A stretch of DNA of 64,000 nt. It comes from a virus. Within the stretch, counting starts at the first letter, position 1. The number at the start of each line of letters is the position of its first letter. Below the pieces are notes generated by a model that searched no databases, was not told where the DNA came from, and was given only the letters and a program-made list of their open reading frames with translations. A program made the translations under genes and the position numbers. Shown here one piece after another: positions 1-8,712 of this stretch. The stretch lies in IMG/VR virus record IMGVR_UViG_3300044630_006293, positions 62,001-126,000 of that record. The stretch is one strand, 5' to 3'.

Positions 1-1
1 A

Positions 2-2035
2 TTTTCTTTTCACTTAAGTGATGACTTTATTTCTTCCTTTAAAGGTAAAGCTTCTCCATTCGGATATAAAGATGCCGGTGGAAACTCTCTTGGTGAAATT
101 ACATTTCTTCGTACATACTCAAGAATAAAAGAAGATGGCACCAAGGAAACTTGGGTTGACGTGTGTGAAAGAGTTATCAATGGAATGTACTCTCTTCAGA
201 AAGATCATTGTAAAAAAAATAGACTTCCATGGAACGACGCAAAAGCGCAAGCTTCTGCTAAAGAAGCTTTTGATAGACTCTTTAATCTAAAGTGGACTCC
301 ACCAGGAAGAGGTCTCTGGGTGATGGGGACACCTATTGTTAATGATCAAAAAAACTCAGCTGCATTACAGAACTGTGCATTTGTTTCAACTTCGGAAATG
401 AACAAGCATAATCCGGCTAAACCATTTGGTTTTCTTATGGAAGCATCCATGCTGGGTGTTGGCGTAGGCTTTGATGACAAGGGTGCTGATAAGGACTTCG
501 TGATCTATGAACCCACAAAGTCTACTGTTATAGAATTGATTGAAGACAGCAGAGAAGGTTGGAGAGACTCCACTATTGCTTTAATAAATTCATATCTTAA
601 ATCAGATCAAGCTGTCATTGAATTTGACTACTCTTCAATTAGACCTTTGGGTACTCCGATCAAAACTTTTGGTGGAACAGCATCTGGTCCAGCGCCATTA
701 ATTAAATTACATACAGCAATTAGGAATATCTTTAATGCTAGAAATGGTGAAAAGTTAACAAGAAAAGATATTGCAGATATTGGAAACCTTATTGGTGTTT
801 GTGTTGTTTCTGGAAACGTTCGTCGTTCTGCAGAACTTTTAATTGGTAGAATTGACGATGAAAGTTTCTTGAATTTAAAGAATCCTGCTGTTTTTCCAGA
901 GAGAAACTCTTATGATCCACAAAACCCAGGGTGGGGATGGATGTCTAATAACTCTGTAGAAACACATGTGGGTCAAGATTTGTCTCCTATAGTTGAAGGA
1001 ATTGCCCTCAATGGTGAGCCAGGTGTTATATGGCTTGATGTGTCACGCAAGTATGGTCGCCTAGCTGATCCGCCAAATAATAAAGACTGGAGAGTAGCGG
1101 GCTACAACCCTTGCGCAGAGCAATCACTTGAGTCATATGAATGCTGCACTCTTGTAGAGACCTATTTAAATCGACACGATAACATTGAAGATTATAAGAG
1201 AACACTAAAGTTTGCCTACTTATATGCTAAGACAGTAACCCTTCTTCCAACCCATTGGGAAGAGACTAATGCTATCATGCAAAGAAACCGCAGAATAGGA
1301 ACATCAATGTCAGGTGTTGCTAACTTTGCAGACAAACTTGGAATGCCAGTATTAAGAGAGTGGATGAACTCAGGCTATGCTACAATTAAAAATTACGATA
1401 CAGTTTACTCTGAATGGCTTGGCATTCGTGAATCAATTAAAATGACAACAGTAAAGCCATCCGGCACTGTGTCTATTCTTGCTGGTGAATCTCCAGGTGT
1501 ACATTGGACTCCAGGTGGAGAATACTTTTTGCGAGCTGTTAGATTTTCTAATGAAGACCCGATGCTTCCGTTATTCAAAATGGCCAACTACAACGTAGAG
1601 CCGGCAGCAGAGTCTCCAGATACAACTTCAGTTGTTTTCTTTCCAATTAAATCTGAAGCAAGAAGATCAGAGAAAGATGTAACAATCTTTGAAAAAATGG
1701 CATTAGCTGCAGCTGCTCAAAGATACTGGTCAGACAATTCAGTTTCTGTAACTATATCTTTTGATGCAGAACAAGAAAAAAAGCATGTAGGGACAGTTTT
1801 ACATATGTATGATGGCCAGTTAAAAACTGTTTCATTCTTACCTCAAGGTAATCATACGTACTTGCAAATGCCGTATAGCCAAATCTCAGAAGAAGAATAC
1901 AATGAGATGTCAATGAAACTATTCCCAATAGACTTCTCTGGAGTTTACGCAGGTATGGCAGCAGATGCTATTGGCGAAGCTTACTGTACTACAGATTCAT
2001 GTGAGATAAAGTTTATACAAGATAATTCTAAGTAA
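2..2035 (+). CDS. Class II (adenosylcobalamin-dependent) ribonucleoside-triphosphate reductase, 5' truncated by window edge
   Basis: Reduces ribonucleotides to deoxyribonucleotides for phage DNA synthesis. The frame is open from base 2, and the residues before the GTG at 161 (PFGYKDAGGNSLGEITF, then RTYSR) fit the N-terminus of monomeric RtpR-type enzymes, so the GTG is internal and the true start lies outside the window. Visible are the first active-site cysteine (ALQNCAFVST), the finger-loop NPCAEQ with catalytic Cys and Glu, the PSGTVS phosphate-binding segment, and a C-terminal Cys-x4-Cys pair (CTTDSC) that re-reduces the active site, as in Lactobacillus leichmannii RtpR. No separate small subunit is needed. 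The dCMP deaminase and ThyX genes follow downstream. Confidence 0.93.
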   Translation, partial: FSFHLSDDFISSFKGKASPFGYKDAGGNSLGEITFLRTYSRIKEDGTKETWVDVCERVINGMYSLQKDHCKKNRLPWNDAKAQASAKEAFDRLFNLKWTPPGRGLWVMGTPIVNDQKNSAALQNCAFVSTSEMNKHNPAKPFGFLMEASMLGVGVGFDDKGADKDFVIYEPTKSTVIELIEDSREGWRDSTIALINSYLKSDQAVIEFDYSSIRPLGTPIKTFGGTASGPAPLIKLHTAIRNIFNARNGEKLTRKDIADIGNLIGVCVVSGNVRRSAELLIGRIDDESFLNLKNPAVFPERNSYDPQNPGWGWMSNNSVETHVGQDLSPIVEGIALNGEPGVIWLDVSRKYGRLADPPNNKDWRVAGYNPCAEQSLESYECCTLVETYLNRHDNIEDYKRTLKFAYLYAKTVTLLPTHWEETNAIMQRNRRIGTSMSGVANFADKLGMPVLREWMNSGYATIKNYDTVYSEWLGIRESIKMTTVKPSGTVSILAGESPGVHWTPGGEYFLRAVRFSNEDPMLPLFKMANYNVEPAAESPDTTSVVFFPIKSEARRSEKDVTIFEKMALAAAAQRYWSDNSVSVTISFDAEQEKKHVGTVLHMYDGQLKTVSFLPQGNHTYLQMPYSQISEEEYNEMSMKLFPIDFSGVYAGMAADAIGEAYCTTDSCEIKFIQDNSK

Positions 2036-2044
2036 GAGGTTTTA

Positions 2045-2410
2045 GTGTCTGAATTTGAAAATGAAGATATAGATAAAATGTTTGAAGCAATAATTTCTTC
2101 TGATGATTTAGATGGAATTAAATCTTCTTCAATAGAAGGAATAATAAATGTAGAAAATGTATCTATAGAATCTCTTCTTAAGGAATTTACTTTAATTTTT
2201 CAATCTATTTCTAGAGCTGCAGTTCATGTAGGAGACTTAATGTTTAATTATCTTTCTGTAGAAGATTATTCTACAGATCAAGAGTTAAAAGAAATTCTTG
2301 GAAATATATACAAGCTAACAGAAGACTTAGATGAATACATGGTAGAATTAATGTTTGAAGATACTTTTGATGATCTTGAATTAGACGAAGGTGAAGAAGA
2401 TGATGAGTGA
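2045..2410 (+). CDS. Hypothetical acidic protein
   Basis: A 121-residue, strongly acidic protein with no recognised domain and an Asp/Glu-rich tail (ELDEGEEDDE). It starts at GTG behind an AAGAGG-type ribosome binding site at about 2034. Its end overlaps the start of thyX (ATGATGAGTGA), which implies translational coupling. It sits between two dNTP-synthesis genes, but nothing in it shows a function. Confidence 0.75.
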   Translation: MSEFENEDIDKMFEAIISSDDLDGIKSSSIEGIINVENVSIESLLKEFTLIFQSISRAAVHVGDLMFNYLSVEDYSTDQELKEILGNIYKLTEDLDEYMVELMFEDTFDDLELDEGEEDDE

Positions 2411-3110
2411 TAAAAATATAATTAAAGTATTAGACAATGGCTACGTAAGACTAGTCGATCATATGGGTTCAGATTTATCTGTAGTCAATGCTGCCAGAGC
2501 TTCCTTTGCTAAAGAAAGCGAAGCTTTTACGACACAAGATGCTAGACTAATTGATTTTCTTGCTAGAGAGAATCACATGTCTCCTTTCCGTCACGCATTC
2601 ATGACTTTTGAATTTAAAGCCCCGTTAATGGTTGCAAGACAGCATTGGAAATATGTAGTTGGCTCAGATCATACTATGGATTCATGGAACGAATCCTCAA
2701 GAAGATATGTGACGATGGAACCTGACTTCTATGTTCCAAAGGCTGATGGATGGAGACTTGCTCCAGAAGATAAAAAACAAGGATCTGCTGGAATATGTGA
2801 TCCATTTACTGGGGCAACACTAACCGAGCAACTAGTAAGATACATAGAGCAGGGTGAAGCATTTTATAATCTAGCCATGCAGTCTGGCATTGCTCCAGAG
2901 CAGGCGAGATTATTCCTACCGGCTTACTCAATGAATGTAGTCTACAGATGGTCATGCAGTCTTCAGTCAGCATGTCTGTTCCTAGTCCAAAGATTAGAAG
3001 AAGCAGCACAAGAAGAAATTAGAGTATATGCAGAAGCTACTCTGAAACTAATTAAAGACTTATACCCCGTCTCCATTGAGGCCTTAATAGGGAAGTACTC
3101 TTATGTTTAG
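2400..3110 (+). CDS. thyX: Flavin-dependent thymidylate synthase ThyX
   Basis: Makes dTMP from dUMP using FAD and methylene-tetrahydrofolate. The family frame is clear: HMSPFRHAFMTFEFKAP, then a substrate-binding segment VARQHWKYVVGS followed by WNESSRRY. The usual ThyX signature has RHR at the WKY position, so this is a divergent form. ATG codons at 2400 and 2403 both fit, and the upstream GTG at 2391 is less likely. The start overlaps the previous gene, and the stop overlaps a small membrane-protein gene. Confidence 0.92.
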   Translation: MMSDKNIIKVLDNGYVRLVDHMGSDLSVVNAARASFAKESEAFTTQDARLIDFLARENHMSPFRHAFMTFEFKAPLMVARQHWKYVVGSDHTMDSWNESSRRYVTMEPDFYVPKADGWRLAPEDKKQGSAGICDPFTGATLTEQLVRYIEQGEAFYNLAMQSGIAPEQARLFLPAYSMNVVYRWSCSLQSACLFLVQRLEEAAQEEIRVYAEATLKLIKDLYPVSIEALIGKYSYV

Positions 3111-3270
3111 TAGCCTTTTACTAATTATTCTTTTTTCCATTATGATTAATTGGATAATTAGCCTATCTATAATGGCGCAAATATCTTCAAATAAAAAAAC
3201 AAGATATAGATTTATAGCACTTTCAGCGTTGTCCTCTCTGCTAACTGGTTATATAATATACCTATTATGA
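3103..3270 (+). CDS. Small two-helix membrane protein
   Basis: A 55-residue open frame starting at the ATG inside the last codons of thyX (TTATGTTTAG) and ending in TGA, which overlaps the ATG of the dCMP deaminase (ATGA). It has two hydrophobic segments, residues about 4-24 and 38-55, around a short basic loop (SSNKKTRYR). The overlaps at both ends and the otherwise empty gap argue that it is real. Function unknown. Confidence 0.65.
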   Translation: MFSSLLLIILFSIMINWIISLSIMAQISSNKKTRYRFIALSALSSLLTGYIIYLL

Positions 3271-3725
3271 GTTACGGTGAGTTAACAAGAAAAGATCTGC
3301 AATATATGCAGATGTGCTATAGCTCTTCTACCATATTTTCAACATGTGGTAAGAAAAAGTATGCTGCTTTATTAGTGGACGATTTTGGTCACATAGTCGG
3401 GTTTGGTTATAATGGTGGGCCAAGAAATTCAGTACACTGTGAGGACGGAGGCTGTCCACGATTTACTGACATGTCACCAAGTGGAAGCAACTATGATAAC
3501 TGTATAGCTGTTCACGCAGAAGCCAATGCTTTTTTACATTCAGACTATAGCGCTAGACCAATCAAGCTTTACGTAAACGGTCCTCCATGTTTAACTTGCG
3601 CAAAGTTAATAGTGAACAGTACAGTTAGAGACGTCTATTATGTTGCTGATGAAGAATATTCAAATTGGGATGAAGTAGAAAAATTCATGAATACTTCTGG
3701 CATTAAAACATATAAGGTAAAATAA
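3267..3725 (+). CDS. Deoxycytidylate (dCMP) deaminase
   Basis: Deaminates dCMP to dUMP, feeding ThyX. The zinc site is complete: HAEANAF carries the zinc His and catalytic Glu, and PPCLTCAKLI carries the two zinc cysteines. A second Cys-rich segment (HCEDGGCPR) resembles the extra zinc site of T4-type dCMP deaminases. The ATG overlaps the stop of the upstream membrane-protein gene. At 152 residues the length is normal for the family. Confidence 0.93.
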   Translation: MSYGELTRKDLQYMQMCYSSSTIFSTCGKKKYAALLVDDFGHIVGFGYNGGPRNSVHCEDGGCPRFTDMSPSGSNYDNCIAVHAEANAFLHSDYSARPIKLYVNGPPCLTCAKLIVNSTVRDVYYVADEEYSNWDEVEKFMNTSGIKTYKVK

Positions 3726-3726
3726 A

Positions 3727-3972
3727 TTGGCAGCTTCAAAGGTAAATTACATTGTTATCTACGATGGACACAGTCAGGTCTACGGTTGCTCTTCAAAGAA
3801 GATTGCCCTAGAATCAGCACCGCCTGAAGGTTGTAGTATAAAAGATAAAAAAGTTTTATTCGTAACATTTGAACCGGATAATTCCAATCTATCTGCCTAT
3901 AAAGTCTCAGATGAAGAAGTTTTCTCTGCAGATATAAAAGAAAGAAAAGAAAAGAAAACGGATAATGAGTAA
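3727..3972 (+). CDS. Hypothetical protein
   Basis: An 81-residue protein of unknown function. It starts at TTG one base after the dCMP deaminase stop. The first 60 residues look like a compact alpha/beta fold (VNYIVIYDGHSQVYGCSSKK), followed by a basic/acidic tail. It overlaps the next gene by 8 bases. The deaminase neighbour implies co-transcription only. Confidence 0.6.
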   Translation: MAASKVNYIVIYDGHSQVYGCSSKKIALESAPPEGCSIKDKKVLFVTFEPDNSNLSAYKVSDEEVFSADIKERKEKKTDNE

Positions 3973-4192
3973 GGGACAAAAGAAAAAACTAATATTAAAA
4001 ATCCTCCCGGGGGAAGCAGCAATTGTTGCATCGGTGGATGTCTTGGAACACATATATGAAACATATTTGTATATGGCATCTTCTACAGACAGCGTTGAAT
4101 CGGAATCGTGGCAAAGCGTTGCTGAACTAATCAGGGAATGGATTGACAAGACACAATACTCAGATGAAGGTGATTATGAAGAAGAATGGTGA
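3965..4192 (+). CDS. Hypothetical protein
   Basis: A 75-residue protein with a basic N-terminus (MSKGQKKKLILK) and a probable helix with an acidic end (DEGDYEEEW). The ATG lies in the last codons of the preceding gene, and the tail overlaps the start of the next one. No family recognised. Confidence 0.65.
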   Translation: MSKGQKKKLILKILPGEAAIVASVDVLEHIYETYLYMASSTDSVESESWQSVAELIREWIDKTQYSDEGDYEEEW

Positions 4193-4451
4193 TTCGGTTA
4201 TTATAATAGCCTTAAGTATTAGTGCATTTGTTGGTTATGTTTTATATCAGAAAAGTAAACATAAGAAGTTTGTTTCTTCAAACACTTTAACTATTGAAAA
4301 CTTTGTCAATAGACTAAGTGAATATGATATGTCGCCTCAAAAAGAAGCTTCAAATTTCTTTTACGATTTATTAGAATGTGGCTTTAGTCCTCAGAATGCA
4401 TTTGCAACAGTGCAAAAAGAAATAGATGATGCAGGAAGTTTTTTTAAATGA
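4176..4451 (+). CDS. Membrane-anchored hypothetical protein
   Basis: About 91 residues: a short basic N-terminus, one transmembrane helix (SVIIIALSISAFVGYVLY) and a soluble helical part. The ATG at 4176 is chosen because AAGGTG lies 7 bases upstream; TTG 4143 and ATG 4164 are alternatives. It overlaps both neighbours, and the following glycosyltransferase begins within its last codons. Function unknown. Confidence 0.65.
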   Translation: MKKNGDSVIIIALSISAFVGYVLYQKSKHKKFVSSNTLTIENFVNRLSEYDMSPQKEASNFFYDLLECGFSPQNAFATVQKEIDDAGSFFK

Positions 4452-5263
4452 TAGACCTATGTATAGTTAATTACAATTCTAGAAAGCAAATAGAAAGACT
4501 TTTGGACGTCTTGCATTCTAGCTTAGATAGTCCAAATGGCGCGCTTGAAAAAAATTGGAATTTGTATATTACAGATAATGATTCCCAAGATGACTTCATA
4601 CAGTGGATACGAGAAAATGAAGAGAGATATTTAATAGATAGAGTTTACCTGCGTCGCAATATAGGTTACTCAGCAGCTTGTAATATGATGGCTCGTGAAT
4701 CTAATTCAGATATTATTGCACTCTTAAATGCTGATGTTTGGTTTTCAAATGAAGATCTTATAAAAATCCAAAGCATCTTTGATGAGAATAAAGATATTCA
4801 TATACTCGGCCCAAAACAAAGAGACGAGAATGGTTTAATAACACACGCTGGTATTGTCGGCACCAACTTAAAACCAGGGCATAGAGGCTGGAGAGCTGAA
4901 GATAAAGCAGACTCTTTATTCAGAGATAGAGTAAACTGCGTGACAGTGTCAGGATCTGCTTACTTCATAAGACGAGAAGTGTGGAATGCATTGACTAACA
5001 ATCCTAAGTATAGAGAATTATATCCAAATGCAATTGGCGCATTCTTACCTACACCTCATTACTACGAAGAGACATGGTGTTCATACTTTGCTAGACACTT
5101 AGGATACAATGTAGTGTATGATGGATCTGTATCAATAGGGCATAGCTGGCATGCATCTTCTCCAAAACCAGGTGAAGGCTATAGTCATGCTGATGCACAG
5201 TTTCCAATAAGTAGAGAAATATTTAGAAAAGCTTGTGATTCTATAGGTATAGAAAGAGACTAA
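4448..5263 (+). CDS. Family 2 glycosyltransferase
   Basis: A 271-residue GT-A fold transferase. The N-terminus DLCIVNYNSRKQIERLL is typical of GT2, followed by a nucleotide-binding DNDSQD and the metal-binding region LLNADVWF (D-x-D-like). It probably transfers a sugar to a virion or host surface glycan. It is the first of a run of glycosyltransferases to 12.5 kb. Acceptor and sugar cannot be read from sequence. Confidence 0.85.
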   Translation: MIDLCIVNYNSRKQIERLLDVLHSSLDSPNGALEKNWNLYITDNDSQDDFIQWIRENEERYLIDRVYLRRNIGYSAACNMMARESNSDIIALLNADVWFSNEDLIKIQSIFDENKDIHILGPKQRDENGLITHAGIVGTNLKPGHRGWRAEDKADSLFRDRVNCVTVSGSAYFIRREVWNALTNNPKYRELYPNAIGAFLPTPHYYEETWCSYFARHLGYNVVYDGSVSIGHSWHASSPKPGEGYSHADAQFPISREIFRKACDSIGIERD

Positions 5264-5264
5264 A

Positions 5265-6194
5265 GTGTGGAGAAATAAAAAAATATTCGTAGCTGTTCCA
5301 GCTTTCAATGAACACTTTACTCATGTTACAGTAGAAGACGCTTTTGAAAAAGCTGACAAACCTGAAAATATTTATTTTGGTATTTTTAATCAAAAAACAA
5401 ATTCAAATAATTTTGAAGATTTTACGTCTTACAAAAATGTAAGGTGTATTCATGCAAATTATAAAAAGCCACTTGGCGCAGGATTAGCCAGATTAATTGC
5501 CTCTACTCTTCATGATGATGAGAGATACTTTTTACAAATTGACGCCCATACAATCTTTGCAAAAGGATGGGATTCAGTACTTATTAATGATCTAGACTTG
5601 CTATTGAGGCATGTTGAAAAACCTGCAATATCTCAAAGTTGTGCTTGGCATCAAGTTTCAGTTTATTTTGATCCGGATAAAGTGTATATAAAAAATTTTA
5701 ATGGCGTTCAAGCATATCCATTTTTTCCAGAAAAAGGAAAACCTATAACTCACGAAGATAGAACAAGAATAAATGAAGAAAAGTTTCTTGGAAAATTTTT
5801 AGAAAATCATTTGTCCCTGGGATGTAGTGGGCTTTTTTGTTTATCTGATTTTATATATGAAATATCTTACAATCCTTTTATAAAATTTACTCCAGAACAA
5901 GAATTTACAGCACTCAGAGCATGTACAAGAAATTATAGATTCTTTAGTTCAGAGAAGAGTATGGTATCTACCTTGGGTAAAAATAAAACTGATGGATTTA
6001 TTGATTTAGACTATCCAGATGATAGAAAATTTTTATTTGAAAATGAAGATATAGATAAAATAGGCATGCATGAATACATATATGGAAAAAAATTTGGTTT
6101 TTATGGAGCCCCTGACTATAATTCATACCAAGATTACTTATTAAGATCAAAAATAGATTTTAATACATCTAATGTTTATGGAATTGACTATTAA
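5265..6194 (+). CDS. GT60-like (GlcNAc-transferase family PF11397) glycosyltransferase
   Basis: A 309-residue protein whose core, YFLQIDAHTIFAKGWD, matches the metal-binding Q-I-D-x-H signature of the eukaryotic Skp1-type N-acetylglucosaminyltransferase family, which also occurs in phages. It starts at GTG two bases after the GT2 stop. It is a clear paralogue of the gene at 8713: both share VAVPAxNE-type starts, YFGIFNQKTN-like, YEISYNPFI and GKKFGF segments. The stop overlaps the end of the convergent minus-strand gene. Confidence 0.75.
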   Translation: MWRNKKIFVAVPAFNEHFTHVTVEDAFEKADKPENIYFGIFNQKTNSNNFEDFTSYKNVRCIHANYKKPLGAGLARLIASTLHDDERYFLQIDAHTIFAKGWDSVLINDLDLLLRHVEKPAISQSCAWHQVSVYFDPDKVYIKNFNGVQAYPFFPEKGKPITHEDRTRINEEKFLGKFLENHLSLGCSGLFCLSDFIYEISYNPFIKFTPEQEFTALRACTRNYRFFSSEKSMVSTLGKNKTDGFIDLDYPDDRKFLFENEDIDKIGMHEYIYGKKFGFYGAPDYNSYQDYLLRSKIDFNTSNVYGIDY

Positions 6195-7009
6195 TATATT
6201 TTAAAAATAGGTGGTTTGTAAATTTCTATAGATTTATTTGAATAATTATAATTAATTTTTTCCATATTATTGTGCTGATACAATAAATCAGTACAAGATT
6301 TAAACTTTTTAGTGGAAAAACTTCCATTAATAATTTCTTTACATCTTGCCATAAATCTACTTACATCTTCTTCATTTGCATGCCCTATTCTAAAATGATG
6401 ATAACAGTAATCTTCATATGTAGTACCTATTCCAAAAAAACCATAATTACCCAATTTCCACTTTGGCCCATTCGTACCATGGGGCAAGTGTTCGTAATAC
6501 GTTGGATATATGCAGCGATACCATTTACTATTTTGCTCAGCTACATAGCTTATTTCTTCTGCAACATCTGATCTTGAAGTTTCTTTAAAGGATGTATTTA
6601 AATCTAATAAACATTTTTTTGAAATAATAAAAAAAGCAGGTCCGGCATAGACGTGTGAAGCTGGAAATTTATGATTTGAAGTTTGAGCTATTCCTAAAAA
6701 AGTTTCATGTTTTTTGACATATTCGTAACACTCTTTTATTTTATCTACATTTATTGGAACGCAGTCTATGTCAAAGAATCCTATTATGTCATCGTCTGAA
6801 TCTTCACATATTATGTTCATCCAGTCTGAATGATTTATCCAATTTGATTTAACATAGTCACTTGGTCTGCAATAGTTAATATTTAAATTTAAAAAATTAC
6901 ATACTTCTTTATGAGACTTAACTACATCATCAGATATATTATCCCAGTATAAAGTGTTAAACTTAAAAGTTTCCCAACTTGTTTCTTTTAATATTTTTTT
7001 TGTAAACAA
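6191..7009 (-). CDS. Putative GT-A fold glycosyltransferase
   Basis: A 272-residue minus-strand protein. FFDIDCVPIN looks like a D-x-D metal/nucleotide-sugar site after a stretch giving residues about 75-85, and GPAFFIISKKCL resembles the acceptor region of GT-A enzymes. It forms a two-gene minus-strand unit with the GT25 gene, surrounded by plus-strand glycosyltransferases. No specific CAZy family is assigned. Confidence 0.55.
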   Translation of the reverse strand: MFTKKILKETSWETFKFNTLYWDNISDDVVKSHKEVCNFLNLNINYCRPSDYVKSNWINHSDWMNIICEDSDDDIIGFFDIDCVPINVDKIKECYEYVKKHETFLGIAQTSNHKFPASHVYAGPAFFIISKKCLLDLNTSFKETSRSDVAEEISYVAEQNSKWYRCIYPTYYEHLPHGTNGPKWKLGNYGFFGIGTTYEDYCYHHFRIGHANEEDVSRFMARCKEIINGSFSTKKFKSCTDLLYQHNNMEKINYNYSNKSIEIYKPPIFKIY

Positions 7010-7026
7010 CTATCAATCCTTTTATT

Positions 7027-7701
7027 TTAAAACTTTAACACTTGACTATAAAAAGATTGCTTAAGTCTTTCTTCGTCTGAAGCATTACTGATTCTTTTTA
7101 ATATATCTGAGTAGCTAAGATATTGCCAGCATAGTGGTGGATATATTACGTAGGCATTTATGTTCTTTTGTTCATTTGCAAGATGAACATCACACGGTTT
7201 GCTGAAGTCGTTAAATTTTGATATAAACAGATCATAAATACTTTCATTAAATGCAATTGCATGTGTTGTCACCGTGTAGTTACACTTATAGACATTTTCA
7301 GAAATTTTTGTAGGCTTTTCCACATGATGGCCACCAAGATATAAAATATCCCAATCTTTTGGAAGTTCGTTGTTAAAAATTTTTATAAATTTATATAGAA
7401 AATTTTCAGAAAACTCTATATCATCCTCAAAAACTATATAATTTTTTAACTTTAAGTATTTAGCCATCTTCATTATATGTAAATGTGACATACTGCAGCC
7501 TAAAGCTCCAGGAGTTCCAATACTGTCTGATATTGGTTTTAATTCTAAATTAAAAAGAGAACCATCAATTGCGGCAATTCTTTCAACCTCAATGTTTAAT
7601 AGTTTGAATTGACTCCTGGCACGCTGCCACCTATCTTGTCTTCTTTCTAAGTTAATACAAAAAGCTTTATCAAAAAAAAGATTTTTTGTATTATCATTCA
7701 T
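7027..7701 (-). CDS. Family 25 glycosyltransferase
   Basis: About 224 residues with the GT25 (LPS biosynthesis/collagen galactosyltransferase-like) hallmarks: FCINLERRQDRW at the N-terminus, ERIAAIDG, then GCSMSHLHIMKMA and FEDDIEF carrying the metal-binding acidic residues. The start at 7701 is preferred over 7725 because AAGGTG lies 6 bases upstream. It is transcribed divergently from the DNA methyltransferase gene. Confidence 0.85.
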   Translation of the reverse strand: MNDNTKNLFFDKAFCINLERRQDRWQRARSQFKLLNIEVERIAAIDGSLFNLELKPISDSIGTPGALGCSMSHLHIMKMAKYLKLKNYIVFEDDIEFSENFLYKFIKIFNNELPKDWDILYLGGHHVEKPTKISENVYKCNYTVTTHAIAFNESIYDLFISKFNDFSKPCDVHLANEQKNINAYVIYPPLCWQYLSYSDILKRISNASDEERLKQSFYSQVLKF

Positions 7702-7755
7702 TTGGTTCACCTTTACCTGTATCATGTATTATATAATATACTATCATATTTTTTG

Positions 7756-7764
7756 TGATATAAT
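7756..7764 (+). promoter_or_regulatory. Extended -10 promoter for the DNA methyltransferase gene
   Basis: TGATATAAT inside TTTTTTGTGATATAAT. The same 16-base string occurs at 29430-29445 in front of another gene set. No good -35 box is seen. A leader of about 50 bases follows, with AGGAAAGGA before the TTG start. A TATAAT on the opposite strand at 7728-7733 could serve the GT25 gene. Confidence 0.6.
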
Positions 7765-7818
7765 ATATAATTGTTTTTAAAAAAATTTGTAATTACATAA
7801 TTTTAGGAAAGGACTAAA

Positions 7819-8700
7819 TTGTCTATACAATCCTACGGATCTTTGTTTGCAGGAGTTGGTGGAATTGATATAGGTTTAGATTCTGCTGGTTTGCAATGTA
7901 AGTTTCAAGTAGAATGGGACAGTAACTGTCTGCAAACTCTTGAATATCATTGGCCAACCGTTCAGCGTTGGGGTGATATATGTAATGTAGATGGAAAAGG
8001 CCTTACACCTGTAGATCTAATTACATTTGGATCCCCTTGTCAAGACTTGTCTAACGCAGGAAAAAAAGCTGGGCTAAAAGGTAGTAGGTCTAATCTATTT
8101 TTTGAAGCAATTAGAGTCATTAAAGAAATGAAAGAGAGTACGGGTGGAGAATATCCAAAGGTCGCAATTTGGGAAAACGTCACTGGAGCCATGTCTTCCA
8201 ATAGTGGTGACGACTTTGAGGCAGTCATCAAAGAAATGGCAGGCTTGGGGAGTTATCACTTGGAATGGTCAGTCCTTGATGCACAGTACTTCGGAGTGCC
8301 CCAAAAAAGAAGAAGAGTTTTTGTCATCGCTATCCTCGATCCTTCAATTGCCAGAAGAAGTCCACAGCAAATATTACCTGTCGAAAAAAGCAGCAAAAGG
8401 AATCTTAAGAAGAGTGTCAAACAAGAACAAGAAGATCCCAAAGAACTTGCAAGCTGCCTTAGAAGTGGTGGCGAAGGAGGAGTACCCTCAAGTAGAGGGG
8501 AAAACCTAGTAGTAGATGATAAAGGTGTGCGTAGATTTACTCCAATAGAATGCGAAAGATTAATGGGCTGGCCCACAAATCACACTTTATATAGAGCTGA
8601 CGGCAAGACTAATAGCGATAATACTCGTTATAAAATGTGTGGAAATGGCGTAGTAAGTCCTGTGATAAAATGGGTAATAGACCAAATAAAAAAAATATAG
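7819..8700 (+). CDS. DNA (cytosine-5-)-methyltransferase
   Basis: A 293-residue enzyme with the ordered C5-MTase motifs: motif I SLFAGVGGIDIGL (AdoMet), motif IV GSPCQDLS with catalytic Cys, motif VI WENVTGAM, motif VIII QKRRRVFVIA, and motifs IX/X near RLMGWPTNHT and CGNGVVSPV. The target-recognition region between VIII and IX is short. It probably protects phage DNA from host restriction, as no cognate endonuclease is adjacent. It starts at TTG behind AGGAAAGGA. Confidence 0.93.
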   Translation: MSIQSYGSLFAGVGGIDIGLDSAGLQCKFQVEWDSNCLQTLEYHWPTVQRWGDICNVDGKGLTPVDLITFGSPCQDLSNAGKKAGLKGSRSNLFFEAIRVIKEMKESTGGEYPKVAIWENVTGAMSSNSGDDFEAVIKEMAGLGSYHLEWSVLDAQYFGVPQKRRRVFVIAILDPSIARRSPQQILPVEKSSKRNLKKSVKQEQEDPKELASCLRSGGEGGVPSSRGENLVVDDKGVRRFTPIECERLMGWPTNHTLYRADGKTNSDNTRYKMCGNGVVSPVIKWVIDQIKKI

Positions 8701-8712
8701 AAAGATACTATA

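Noticed and set aside
8144-8509. Overlapping plus-strand frame inside the methyltransferase gene
   Set aside because: Out-of-frame shadow of conserved C5-methyltransferase motifs, without a ribosome binding site.
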